This document shows, piece after piece, positions 1 through 9,805 of a stretch of DNA of 64,000 nt. The position numbers were made by a program, and so were the translations under genes. The stretch's first letter is position 1, and every line of letters starts with the position of its first letter. The notes below the pieces were generated by a model. It saw nothing but the letters and a program-made list of their open reading frames with translations, searched no databases and was not told where the DNA came from. Origin of the DNA: Procambarus clarkii. Lineage: Eukaryota > Arthropoda > Malacostraca > Decapoda > Cambaridae. The stretch spans positions 16,233,238 through 16,297,237 of the forward strand of contig NC_091227.1 of the NCBI RefSeq assembly GCF_040958095.1. The letters are read 5' to 3'.

Positions 1-540
1 AGGTTTCCTCGTCTTGCCTTGAAGGTTTCAGACGGATGGAATTTAAACAGGTATTGCCAGGACTGAACCAAATGACCCTCTGCGGTGATTCCTTCCTTTT
101 ATTTTTCTAACGTCTTTATATTCCAAATGCACTTGGAGTCATCCAGTGACTTGTAACTTAATGCACGTAGAAATCAGCTGCAAATCTACCACAGTTATGC
201 ATAGGATAACGCCTTTTGATACGAGATTATTGCTCAAAGAATTTGTATAGTGATTGACCTCAGTCTGCAATGGCTGACCCACAAACGACTCTTATGTTTG
301 TGAATTGGAATAATTTCAGCTTAATTCAACGAAGATGTCGATTTTTCCTTTGCAAGGCAGTGCTGGTGGAGGTGTTAAGGCGATGCTGTCCTTCACGATC
401 ATGTAACAGTCAGGGATAGCTTTATCCGGCTCCTTCATCCTTTGTGAAGGGATAGATGGCTTTTTTTTAGGTTCACTGAGAAGTTGAAAACTTTGACATA
501 GTTCTGGTAGCAATCCCTAGATATTATCTTTCAGAATCCG
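1..540. other. unassigned sequence
   Basis: No gene, repeat family or RNA could be recognised in this stretch. The only open frame (316-513, minus, 65 codons) has no motif and is not supported. Confidence 0.4.
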
Positions 541-545
541 AGATT

Positions 546-547
<2 letters not shown>

Positions 548-634
<87 letters not shown>
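548..634. repeat. (CT)n microsatellite
   Basis: An almost perfect run of CT dinucleotides of about 85 bp. Confidence 0.97.
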
Positions 635-640
<6 letters not shown>

Positions 641-1800
641 TTCATTCCGTCCTAATCCTCTCTATCCTCTGACTGTCACTTTATTAACATCATCAAAGTG
701 GGAGGCAGCACCAAATTCCTAATGAACCGCCATTGTTCTGGAGAAGTGAAAAATCCAAATAAAAACCCGGAGCCTTGGAGCGGGTGGAGGGGAGAGTACC
801 GGGGCCCCGGGCGGGAAGTGATCGCGATTTGCAGGATCTTAACTGAAAGGCGCAGCGCCGCCCTGGGGTGACTGAGCCATTCCTTCGTTGTCCTCGTCGT
901 CGGTGTCGTCTTCGTCGCCGTTGGTGCAGCTTCACCGTCATTGTGAGGATTCTTGGAGCGTTGGTCTGGGTCCCTGTTGCAAGTTGGACGACGGGCTGGC
1001 TGCAGCCCGTCAGGTGTCAGCCCGCTGGTGTATACATTATCGTACATTAGGCTAAGATTATTGCGCTGGTTGAACTCATCTGATCATACGCCTAAACAGC
1101 TGTATGAGTCTGAACGTGTGGCTTTTGTGCTCACGAACATGGTGAAGATATAAACGAGTACACAGAGCAGATGTGTATGTTCTTTGCACACAGGCGTATG
1201 CCAGATATGCAGGCAAACATTTCTTCAGTGTTGCTTGGTTCATGTCCGTTATGACATGGTCCTTACCCGCATGACACATTTACAGCAGTTCTTGAAAAAA
1301 TGGAAATGAACGGTGTTGGGAGACAGCAGGGTAGTAATCCATTCCACCAGATGGCTGTGAAATGGAAGAAAGACTCTACAAGGCGTTCAGCTCTTGAATT
1401 GATGGATCACAGAGTAACTGAAAAGTTGTAATTGCATGACTGTAATTCAAGAAGGGGAAATTTTTTGCAATTTCTTGAGAGCGGGAGCCATGAAAGTGAC
1501 GCCAGAAGAAAGAGAAGCAACTTAGCACGGAAAGAACGACTTAGGGCCAACGACTCAAACTTAGATGTGAGCTCCGGCGAACTCTTCAGATAAACAACTT
1601 TCCTGCAGATAGCTGCAATCATCAAAGTTATATGGAGTTAGAAGAAAAAGATAATATAAAAAGATAGGCTTTGTCGCAGAAAGTGATGGCAGAAGAGGCG
1701 TTAAAGAATTGAGCAAAAGAAGAAAAAGAAAGATTTCTGGCAGAAAGTTATCAGATAATTAAGGAAGAAATAAACCTGAAAAAACTCTCTGCATGTTCTT
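635..1800. other. unassigned, with a GC-rich island at 770-1020
   Basis: A GC- and CpG-rich patch (about 770-1020) stands out from AT-rich surroundings and could be a promoter or first exon of a gene lying outside the window. A 123-codon minus-strand frame (676-1047) crosses it but is low-complexity and has no recognisable domain. Nothing recognisable was seen from 1050 to 1800. Confidence 0.3.
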
Positions 1801-1811
1801 TGCCGTCAGTC

Positions 1812-1944
1812 GATTGATTGATTGATAAAGATTAAGCCACCCAAAAGGTGGCACGGGCATGAATATTCCATAAGTGGAGGCCCTTTGGAGCCATTACCAG
1901 TATCAATAGCTGATACTGGAGATCTGTGGATGACCAAATGGTCC
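1812..1944 (-). mobile_element. SINE family C copy (GTGCCACC..GGTGGC type) with target duplication
   Basis: The element reads, on the minus strand, through a small hairpin made by GTGCCACC and GGTGG into a (TCAATCAA)-type tail, seen on the plus strand as GATTGATTGATTG. It is bounded by an 11-bp direct repeat, TGCCGTCAGTC, at 1801-1811 and 1945-1955. The same core occurs at 2056-2231, 8649-8708 and 25355-25503, so this is a dispersed short retroposon. The family name is a label used only here. Confidence 0.8.
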
Positions 1945-2055
1945 TGCCGTCAGTCAGAAAATAATCCATTACACATTTCGTTAAGGAAGATGTGTTTATT
2001 GGTGAAAAGGGAACAGCATTGATCCTTGTAGAAATATTAAGAAAACATTTAGCTG

Positions 2056-2231
2056 ATTGATTGATGAAGATAAAGCCACCCAAGAGGTGGCACGGGCATG
2101 AATAGCCCGTAAGTGGTGGCCCTTTTGAGCCATTACCAGTATCAAAAGATGATACTGGAGGTCTGTGGAGGCGCAACTGCACCCTGCGTGACGGGAGATG
2201 TCTCCCGGACCAAGTGGTGACCAAATGGTGT
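2056..2231 (-). mobile_element. SINE family C, second copy with its own target duplication
   Basis: A longer copy of the same retroposon, about 110 bp downstream of the first and in the same orientation. Its 11-bp target duplication ACATTTAGCTG lies at 2045-2055 and 2232-2242. The distinct duplications show two independent insertions rather than a tandem duplication. Confidence 0.8.
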
Positions 2232-2262
2232 ACATTTAGCTGCAGAAGGAGAAAGCTGCTAG

Positions 2263-2505
2263 GATCTTCTTGAGGTTATCTTGAGATGATTTCGGGGCTT
2301 AGCGTCCCTCCTTTTTGTTACACCCAGGAAGCAACCCGTAGCAGCTGTCTAACTCCCAGGTACCTATTTACTACTAGGTAACAGGGGGCATCATTGTGAA
2401 AGAAACTCTGCCCATTTGTTTCCGCCTCCACCGGGGATCGAACCCTGAACCTCAGGACTACGAATCCGAAGCCCTGTCCACTCAGCTGTCAGGCCCCTGT
2501 CAGGA
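2263..2505 (-). mobile_element. tRNA-derived SINE family B, near full length
   Basis: Read on the minus strand, the right end is tRNA-like: a B-box (GGTTCGATCCCC) follows an A-box-like stretch. The body ends at the left in the conserved stretch CTTGAGATGATTTCGGGGC. A second near-full copy is at 19461-19712 and partial copies occur at 8068, 24008 and 40909. Confidence 0.75.
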
Positions 2506-2649
2506 TATTAGAGTCGCATTCCTTGGCTGAACTGTTTTGGAACAACACCCATCAAACTAAGGTGGGACACGTAAATTAAAATGGGAAGAAATCTTACACG
2601 CGTAAGACTGCATACTTTGCGCGTATACACGTGATATGCCTTGCTTAGC
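2506..2649. other. unassigned spacer
   Basis: Nothing recognised. Confidence 0.4.
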
Positions 2650-3035
2650 AAGTCTTAGCACGCTATAACGAGCCAGAGCCGATCAGAGCACGCCACAACG
2701 AGCCAGAGCCAATCAGAGCACGCCACAACGAGCCAGAGCCAATCAGAGCACACCATAACGAGCCAGAGTCAATCAGAGCACGCCACAACGAGCCAGAGCC
2801 AATCAGAGCACACCATAACGAGCCAGAACCAATCAGAGAATGCCATAACGAGTCAGAGCCAATCAGAGCACGTCAAAACGGACCAGAGTCAATCAGAGCA
2901 CGCCATAACGAGCCAGAGCCGATCAGAGCACGCCATAACGAGCCAGAACCAATCAGAGCACGCCATAACGAGCCAGAGCCGATCAGAGCACGCCATAACG
3001 AGCCAGAACCAATCAGAGCATGCCATAGAAAGAGT
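2650..3035. repeat. 30-bp tandem array carrying CCAATCAG motifs
   Basis: About 12 to 13 copies of a 30-bp unit, roughly AACGAGCCAGAGCCAATCAG followed by AGCACGCCAT. Most units contain CCAATCAG, a CCAAT-box-like sequence, giving an array at 30-bp spacing. The minus-strand open frame through it (10-residue repeat WRALIGSGSL) is a by-product of the unit being divisible by three. Confidence 0.9.
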
Positions 3036-3225
3036 GAAGACCAATCGGCAAAGGCCTTGCCCTCATAGGCATGGATCTTACCCAATAGCAACTCAGACGG
3101 GGGCGGGCGTGAACCTGGTTCCCGCCAATCCCCAAAAAACTTATATATTATGTTAGTAAAATCTATATTCTTAAATCTTCTATATTCCATATTCTTAAAT
3201 CTATATTCTTTTTTTCCTTGACGTG

Positions 3226-3310
3226 GCACAGTCCATTAAGGCGCGTCGGGGATCCTCTCGGACGTAGGTTCGAATCCTCATCACGGCCCCTGTGGATTTG
3301 TTCATCTCAT
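3226..3310 (+). mobile_element. tRNA-like SINE head (fragment)
   Basis: Contains a B-box-like GGTTCGAATCCTC and a GTGGATTTGTTC trailer. Related diverged copies lie at 9709-9805 and 55596-55690. It cannot fold as a complete cloverleaf by eye and is treated as a SINE. Confidence 0.55.
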
Positions 3311-3339
3311 GTTCATATTTCATAGATCGTCACTTTGGA

Positions 3340-3794
3340 CGGTGTTTGCGAATGAGAGGTGAAGAGGAGGGTGAAAATGAAGCGGAAATAGAGGAAAAAG
3401 AAGACAAGGAGATTAGTATTGAGATGAAGACACAGAGGAAAGAGAGAGATGGTAAAGGGGAAAGAAGTAAATGGAATTAGGAAAGGAGGGAAATAGGAGA
3501 AACAGATGAATGGGTGGTAAAAGAAGGGGTGAAATGATGGTTACAAATATGGGAAAAGAGATGATAAAAGGTGAGGAAGATGGAATAAAGAAGGGAACAG
3601 GGATGATATAAATAGAAGCTTGATAGAGAAAGAGTGGAGAAAGAAAATCAGCTAAAAGAAAAGATGTAAAAGCGGAGAAAGAGAAGAAAGCAATGAGAAT
3701 TAAATTGGGAGAGGGAGGGAGGGAGGGAGGGAAAGTGGGATAGAGGGTAGGAGAAATGGTGGATGAGTGGGACTGAAGGAGAAAGGGAGGGAGA
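3340..3794 (+). repeat. purine-rich (GA/GGGA) low-complexity tract
   Basis: The plus strand is almost entirely A and G for about 450 bp, including a (GGGA)n run near 3708-3735. No coding evidence. Confidence 0.7.
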
Positions 3795-3975
3795 AAGGAG
3801 GGGGGAAGGAATTATCAGGTGGAAAGCACCAAGCCATTACGACTAAATAGCACTTGGAAAGGGGTAAGGATAAAGATTTGGGATGGGACGGGAGGAAGGA
3901 ATGGTGCCCAACCACTTGTGGACGGTCGGGGATTGAACGCCGACCTGCATGAAGCGAGACCGTCGCTCCCATTTA
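3795..3975 (-). mobile_element. SINE family D copy
   Basis: The minus strand matches the plus-strand copy at 10665-10865: a tRNA-like head with a CCATCCCCGACCGTCC-type B-box region, then the shared stretches CATCCCAAATC, CCTTTCCAAGTG and CATAATGGCTTGG. The pairing of two copies in opposite orientation supports an interspersed element. Confidence 0.7.
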
Positions 3976-4044
3976 AGGATGGAAGAAAGAAGGGATAGTA
4001 AGAGCTTTAGATTAGTCTCCTAGGGAGGTGGGCTCCGTGGTCTC

Positions 4045-5105
4045 CTAGGGAAGTGAAGGCGCTAGTTGTCAGGGTCGTCGCTAGAGGCGCTGGTCGTCAG
4101 GGTCGTCGCTAGAGGCGCTGGTCGTCAGGGACGCTAGAGGCGCTGGTTGTCAGGGTCGTCGCTAGAGGCGCTGGTCGTCAGGGTCGTCGCTAGAGGCGCT
4201 GGTCGTCAGGGACGCTAGAGGCGCTGGTTGTCAGGGTCGTCGCTAGAGGCGCTGGTTGTCAGGGTCGTCGCTAGAGGCGCTGGTTGTCAGGGTCGCCGCT
4301 AGAGGCGCTGGTTGTCAGGGTCGTCGCTAGAGGCGCTGGTTGTCAGGGTCGTCGTTAGAGGCGCTGGTCGTCAGGGACGCTAGAGGCGCTGGTTGTCAGG
4401 GTCGTCGCTAGAGGCGCTGGTCGTCAGGGACGCTAGAGGCGCTGGTTGTCAGGGTCGCCGCTAGAGGCGCTGGTTGTCAGGGTCGTCGCTAGAGGCGCTG
4501 GTTGTCAGGGTCGTCGCTAGAGGCGCTGGTTGTCAGGGTCGTCGCTAGAGGCGCTGGTTGTCAGGGTCGCTAGAGGCGCTGGTTGTCAGGGTCGTCGCTA
4601 GAGGCGCTGGTTGTCAGGGTCGTCGCTATAGGCGCTGGTTGTCAGGGTCGCTAGAGGCGCTGGTTGTCAGGGTCGTCGCTAGAGGCGCTGGTTGTCAGGG
4701 TCGCCGCTAGAGGCGCTGGTTGTCAGGGTCGTCGCTAGAGGCGCTGGTTGTCAGGGTCGTCGCTAGAGGCGCTGGTTGTCAGGGTCGTCGTTAGAGGCGC
4801 TGGTCGTCAGGGACGCTAGAGGCGCTGGTCGTCAGGGTCGTCGCTAGAGGCGCTGGTTGTCAGGGTCGTCGTTAGAGGCGCTGGTTATCAGGGTCGTCGT
4901 TGGAGGCGCTGGTCGTCAGGGACGCTAGAGGCGCTGGTCGTCAGGGTCGTCGCTAGAGGCGCTGGTTGTCAGGGTCGTCGTTAGAGGCGCTGGTCGTCTG
5001 GGACGCTAGAGGCGCTGGTCGTCAGGGACGCTAGAGGCGCTGGTTGTCAGGGTCGTCGCTAGAGGCGCTGGTTGTCAGGGTCGTCGCTAGAGGTGCTGGT
5101 GGAGG
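4045..5105. repeat. 25/28-bp minisatellite, about 40 units
   Basis: About 1.06 kb of tandem units built on GCTAGAGGCGCTGGTTGTCA followed by GGGTCGTC. Full units are 28 bp. A 25-bp variant lacks three bases (GGACGC or GGTCGC in place of GGTCGTCGC). Point variants (TTGTC versus TCGTC) are interspersed, which suggests repeated unequal exchange. No coding evidence. Confidence 0.95.
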
Positions 5106-5349
5106 GGGAGCAGGAAGGTGGTCCTCAGAGAGCCGACGGGGGGTAAACAAACGAGTACGGACAGTTCCCCATCACCCTTCAGCCCCTTCACTCCCCATCA
5201 CTCACACACACCCCTAATTAAGTCCATGAGGCGTCAGTATTCATGAGGTTTTAATTCCCATAAACCACTGCTTTACGCCGGGGTCGGTTGCCTAAAGAAT
5301 GTATATTTAGAAAATGGGCTGGTCAAATTTGAATTTGAATTTAAACATC
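5106..5349. other. unassigned spacer
   Basis: Nothing recognised. Confidence 0.4.
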
Positions 5350-5500
5350 ATCAGCCACTTGGACTGGTCAACAGGACGACGCCTCACTTCTGGCGGGACT
5401 GGCGTTCGTTTCCCGATTCTCCAAGTGGCCGGGGGTTTAAACCCATCCTCATATCCCAGCTCTCTATCGTCATATCCCATGTCATTGTTCTTGTCTAAGA
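5350..5500 (+). mobile_element. SINE family D-like fragment
   Basis: Begins with GCCACTTGGACTGG, as at 10668, and continues through a tRNA-like stretch to CCCATCCTCATATCCC. More diverged than the 10.67-kb copy. Confidence 0.45.
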
Positions 5501-5589
5501 CACAGACGCTTCCTCAGATAATCAACATCGCCCTCGATAGGTTAAGGGGGGTTTCCCTGGGTTCCTACCCATCTGTTCAAGCAAAACTA

Positions 5590-5705
5590 CTTCCCAGTGA
5601 GCACACGTTGGGCAAACGATGTTGATTCAACGTTGCTGGAGCATATTCCCAGTGGGCACAGTACCCAAGAGTACGTCACTCTTTGATACTGTGCCCACTG
5701 GGTTC
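5590..5705. mobile_element. palindromic MITE-like core
   Basis: Perfect 16-bp inverted arms CCCAGTGGGCACAGTA (5648-5663) and its complement (5687-5702) enclose a further small hairpin (AAGAGT..ACTCTT). A diverged arm-like CCCAGTGAGCAC plus GATGTTGATTCAACGTTG lies just upstream. The arrangement resembles widespread animal MITEs ending in CAGTGGGCAC; the class is inferred. Confidence 0.5.
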
Positions 5706-6239
5706 AAGTTTGACGCTCTGTGTATCGTGAGACCGGGGTGTGATAAGAGTCCACTTAAGGCTTCGGGAAAGACAAGTGTACCATCCTCTGTAGCGAAAGA
5801 ACGCAAGCATAAACATTGTATTGAAATTACCCGTTGCTCATATGAGGAAGATAAACTTTGAGACAGAAAAAGAGAGAGAGGATTGTGCGGTGAGAGGAGC
5901 TGGCGGAGGTAGAAGTGTGCTTCCGAGGGCGAGCGGACGAGGAGGAGAGGACGTGCTGCTGGTTCCGTCACAGAGGGAGACTGCAGGTCTTCTTCCTCCC
6001 GTGATTGTGTCCTCGTTGTGCTTGTTAGGGAAGGGTGGCCCCTGAATGACAGCCCATCATGTCTGTCGATCAAGGGAGTAGCCCACACCTACGGCCATCA
6101 CCACTGTCCATCAGGGAAGGGGGGGCCCTCCCCTCTAAGGGGGCCTCAGCTAACCAGAGGCCACTAATCGCCCACGTTCTTGTGGTCGTTCTCGAACCCA
6201 TTGTTGATATAATAATGCATTAAATTGTGTAACCAGAGA
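5706..6239. other. unassigned spacer
   Basis: Nothing recognised. Open frames on both strands here lack motifs. Confidence 0.4.
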
Positions 6240-6425
6240 AGCGTTTACCGCCCACAGAATGAGTACTGGGTCCACTATCACCCACAGGATGGGTATGGGG
6301 TCCACTACCGCCCTCAAGATGAGTACTGGGTCCACTATCACCCACAGGATGGGTATGGGGTCCACTACCGCCCACAGGATGAGTACTGGGTCCACTACCG
6401 CCCTCAGGATGGGTTTGGGGTAATA
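6240..6425 (+). repeat. 30-bp tandem array derived from a SINE segment
   Basis: About six 30-bp units of CCCACAGGATGGGTATGGGG plus TCCACTACCG, alternating with a GAGTACTGG variant, giving a 60-bp higher-order period. The unit matches an internal segment of the SINE family F copies at 26148-26264 and 39699-39806, so the array seems to be an internal expansion of that element. Confidence 0.8.
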
Positions 6426-6941
6426 TATAAACTCAACTAAAACCCGTGTCCATCAATGCGCATTTGATCACAATATAGCCCCTTTTCCACACGACTGCAA
6501 GAGAACCTTTCCATTTTCAGAAGTCACTTTCAACCTTTACACGGCCACGTGATTACTTTTCATCCTCCCTGAAAACCGGTTAAGAGAAAGTTCTCACCTT
6601 TCTAATTTCAGATGCCCTTGGGACGCCATCTTCCACTCAATTACAAAAGTCTTAACATCTTTCCTCCTCGAGCGAGACTATGAGAGAAAACTTCCTAAAC
6701 AATGCCACGCAAGCCTACACATCTCTTCGGTTCGAGGAGGCTTATGATGACATATTGCCTCTAAGGCGATTATTACGTAAGGAGATTTCGCGTCTCCGAG
6801 GGATTAACTATATAAGAGGATTTCCCCCGCGTGTGACATAGCTCCAAGACGTAGCATAGTTTTCTTGTCTGTGGTGTGAAGCATATACCTGCAGGAAAAT
6901 TCCCTTAATTCATGTTAGGTATCGGTAATTTCTTCTAAGCA
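6426..6941. other. unassigned spacer
   Basis: Nothing recognised. Confidence 0.4.
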
Positions 6942-6956
6942 GCACCGAATAATTTA

Positions 6957-7138
6957 TGTTGACCAAACTACACACTAGAAAGTGAAGGGACGACGACGTT
7001 TCGGTCCGTCCTGGACCATTCTCAAGTCGATTGTGACTTGAGAATGGTCCCGGACGGACCGAAACGTCGTCGTCCCTTCGCTTTCTAGTGTGTGGTTTGG
7101 TCAACATATTTCAGCCACTTTATTGTGACTCCTCGTCT
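6957..7138. mobile_element. fold-back retroposon with 15-bp target duplication
   Basis: Two near-perfect inverted arms of about 70 bp (starting TGTTGACCAAAC and ending GTTTGGTCAACA) are joined by a loop of about 6 nt, followed by a short unpaired tail (CAGCCACTTTATTGTGACTC). The whole is flanked by the exact 15-bp direct repeat GCACCGAATAATTTA at 6942-6956 and 7139-7153. A long target duplication and a unique 3' tail point to retroposition of a hairpin RNA rather than a DNA transposon. Confidence 0.8.
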
Positions 7139-7289
7139 GCACCGAATAATTTAATTTCGAAAAACTAAATTATTGCAGCTTTTATATTTCCTTTCGTGAT
7201 TAATTAATGAGGTTCATGTGTATTTAGTTTATTATATACATAAATCTGTGTTCGTTTTCTCGTTATATAAAGCTTTTGGTTATTAAAAT

Positions 7290-7423
7290 GCAGATGAAAC
7301 AAAGATTTATGGTAAAGTGGGAAATGAAAATTATATTGAGGCCTTACAGAGAGAGATCTACATGAACTCTACAAATGGTCAAAAGATTGGCAAATGCTTT
7401 TTAATATCAACAAATGCAAGACC

Positions 7424-7454
<31 letters not shown>

Positions 7455-8040
7455 CATACATACATACATACATACATACATACATACATACATACATACA
7501 TACATACATACGCATAGCGTTTCGGGCAGGACCTTAATCCTAATTTTCCCCGGAATACGACCCGCCAATTCGTTTAACAACCAGGTACCTATTCACTGCT
7601 GGGTAAACAGAGGCTACAGTTAAGGATTTTCGCCCGGTCAATTTTCCCCGGCCAGGATACGAACCCAGGCCAAAGCGCTCAGGAAGCACAGGGCCAGTGT
7701 CTTACCATTGCGCCACTGAGACTATGCTCCACCTTACATATGGGGCATAGCAACCCACATCACAACTACCAAATTAATAACATTACATTGCAGCAAATTG
7801 ATGAAGAAAATTGGTCAAACTCCACCACTTACTGAAAGTTGCGCAACAGGTAGGAATAGCAGTCGAACAGGCTAACCAAACCCCTTGCAATAATCAAACA
7901 TACCTTTGACTTTAAGGAAAAGAAGGTTTGTTTGTATAAATCTCTGGTGCGCCCCCGTTTGGACTACTGTATCCAAGCATGGAGACCTTATCTTCAGAAA
8001 GACATAGCTGCTCTGGAGAAAGAACATCACTGGCAATCTA
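7290..8040 (+). mobile_element. non-LTR (LINE) reverse transcriptase remnant, split by a SINE
   Basis: The 7330-7430 part encodes a decayed version of the LINE segment that reads like LQxDLDxLxxWSxxWQMLFN. The 7741-8040 part continues it and encodes LYKSLVRPRLDYCIQAW, the usual C-terminal region of CR1/Jockey-like reverse transcriptases. The two halves are separated by the SINE at 7431-7730. Multiple stops and frame changes make it inactive. Confidence 0.75.
7431..7730 (-). mobile_element. tRNA-derived SINE family A with (TATG)n tail
   Basis: On the minus strand: a tRNA-like head with A-box TGGCGCAATGGTAAG and B-box GGTTCGTATCC, a body ending in GCCCGAAACGCTATGCG, and a long (TATG)n tail seen on the plus strand as (CATA)n at 7424-7511. 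Flanked by the exact 10-bp duplication ACCTTACATA at 7421-7430 and 7731-7740, which restores the interrupted LINE. Family A full copies also lie at 16386 and 46399. Confidence 0.9.
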
Positions 8041-8067
8041 GAACTTAAGTCAACTCTCGTGCCAAGA

Positions 8068-8215
8068 ACGGTTGAGGGGCCTCCTTGCGATGATTTCGGG
8101 GCTTAGCGTCCCCGCGGCCCGGTCCTGTACCAGGCCTCCTCGTTGCTGGACTGGTCAACCAGGCTGTTGGACGCAACTACTCGCAGTCTGACTCATGGTT
8201 AGTCAGGTGTCAGAC
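8068..8215. mobile_element. SINE family B 3' fragment
   Basis: Contains GATGATTTCGGGGCTTAGCG and the following CCCGCGGCCCGGTCCTGTACC segment seen in other family B copies. Confidence 0.6.
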
Positions 8216-8329
8216 TCAGTGTTCTGACTGAGAGAAGGTTTAGTAAACTAAAAATCATAAATACATTATGAGTTTTGAGGTCATCTTTGTCGCTGGAAAC
8301 ATGAAGTTACGTTCAGTTTTTGGGTTTAA

Positions 8330-8600
8330 GGCTTCTCAACTTCTGGAAAGTAACTAGGCCTACCAACATCTGGAGGGTTAGTAATTAAGGCCTATCAACC
8401 TCTGGAAGGGTATTAAAACCTATCAACCTCTCTAAGGATATTAAGACTTGTGTACCTCCGCACGGTTAGTAAGACTTATTAACCTCTGGAGGGATATTAA
8501 TGCTTATCAACCTCTTGATAGTTATTAACACCTTACAACCTTTCGAGGGTAATTAATGCCTAGGAACGTTTAGAAGGTTATTAGTGCCGAACCACGACTA
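8330..8600. repeat. degenerate 30-40-bp tandem repeat
   Basis: Seven or so diverged units related to TATCAACCTCTGGAGGG plus TATTAA follow each other. The divergence suggests an old minisatellite. Confidence 0.6.
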
Positions 8601-8648
8601 GACTGAACAGAGGTAAAGGGTATATCTCTCAATGTGTATATTGTGTAC

Positions 8649-8708
8649 ATTCGGTACCATTTACGGGCTATTCATGCCCGTGCCACCTCTTGGGTGGCTT
8701 AATCTTTA
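8649..8708 (+). mobile_element. SINE family C 3' end
   Basis: Contains CATGCCCGTGCCACCTCTTG and the GGTGGCTTAATC plus ATCAATC tail of family C, here in plus orientation. Confidence 0.65.
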
Positions 8709-9700
8709 TCAATCATCAATCTTGTGTACATCATCAATCTTGTGTACATTGACAATTCCATATATGACAGGAAGCTCGCAGTGTATATACACCGAGATGC
8801 GGAGTATCCATTGTGTACTCACTATACTACAATGGAATTGCAATGGAATTCCCAATAGAATTAATGACATCATACAATGCGTCCGTGAACACCAAACTGT
8901 TCTCTGGAGCGCACTCTCTGACACGTTTTGCCTGCATACCACAATGTCCTGGTTGTGACTCACTGCTTGATTTTCTCACTTTTCTCACAAGGAAACGTTC
9001 CATTGAAGATTGTTTTTCCCTTCTTTGCAACACTCTGTAGTGAGGCATCACATTGTCATTAATAAGATCAATGCAACGGCATACTACAGTTTTATCTGGG
9101 AGATTCTTTCCAGCAAAACTTTGCAGTCCTTCCCATACTACAGATATTTTCTTAATGAGGAAGGGACATTCTCTACTGCCTCCTCTTCCTTCCCTGATGA
9201 TTTGTTGTACTGCCTAGTTAGTTCAACAACACAAGTACCATTTTAATTCTTACGAATGAATTCTTGTTTTTCCTCTATGGTCATTCTCACATGTTATTTT
9301 TTGCCTTCAACCTTACCATGGCTTTCGTGGGACCCATGGCGAGATATATAATAACAACTTTTATGCTCAAATGGCCAAAAATCCGACAAAAAAACTGTAA
9401 ATTCTTCTGAAGAATTCAGGCAGGATAGTCACTGGGCGTGAGGCACTGGTAAACTGAGGCGCAATCACTGTGCCACCACGCGCTAAGTCGGCCATACGCG
9501 TATCAACAAACTTGTATCCAGATGCAAAGTTCGTAGCCCGATTCAAATCTTCCGAGCAAATCGGGCTCGTAACCCGGGCTGAGTGCAGATAGAGTGGCAC
9601 TCTGGGGTCTTGAGTTAAAATTTAATTACGGGCAGGGTAGAGGATGGAGTAGAGCCGAAAACCCCGCCCCGTGTTACATCCAAGTTGAAATACAGCGTGC
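8709..9700. other. unassigned spacer
   Basis: Nothing recognised. Short open frames on both strands have no motif. Confidence 0.35.
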
Positions 9701-9708
9701 AATTCTTA

Positions 9709-9805
9709 ACCATGTTATGGTACAATTGACTAAGGCGCATCTGGAAACATCCTGTGCATAGGTTCGAACATTCATGACAGCCCTTGTGGATTTGTTCTTG
9801 TTGCT
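9709..9805 (+). mobile_element. tRNA-like SINE head (diverged)
   Basis: Same layout as 3226-3310: TAAGGCGCATCTGG, a B-box-like GGTTCGAACATTC, and GTGGATTTGTTC. Confidence 0.45.

Noticed and set aside
676-1047. 123-codon minus-strand open frame over the GC-rich island
   Set aside because: Low-complexity Thr/Arg/Pro composition, no motif and no clear splice signals; the GC content alone can keep it open.
4045-5105. CRISPR-like regular array
   Set aside because: Units are directly tandem with no unique spacers; a eukaryotic minisatellite. The same applies to 2650-3035, 37185-37660 and 45022-45785.
7317-7623. Frames encoding repeated THTY
   Set aside because: Translation of the CATA microsatellite that forms a SINE tail.
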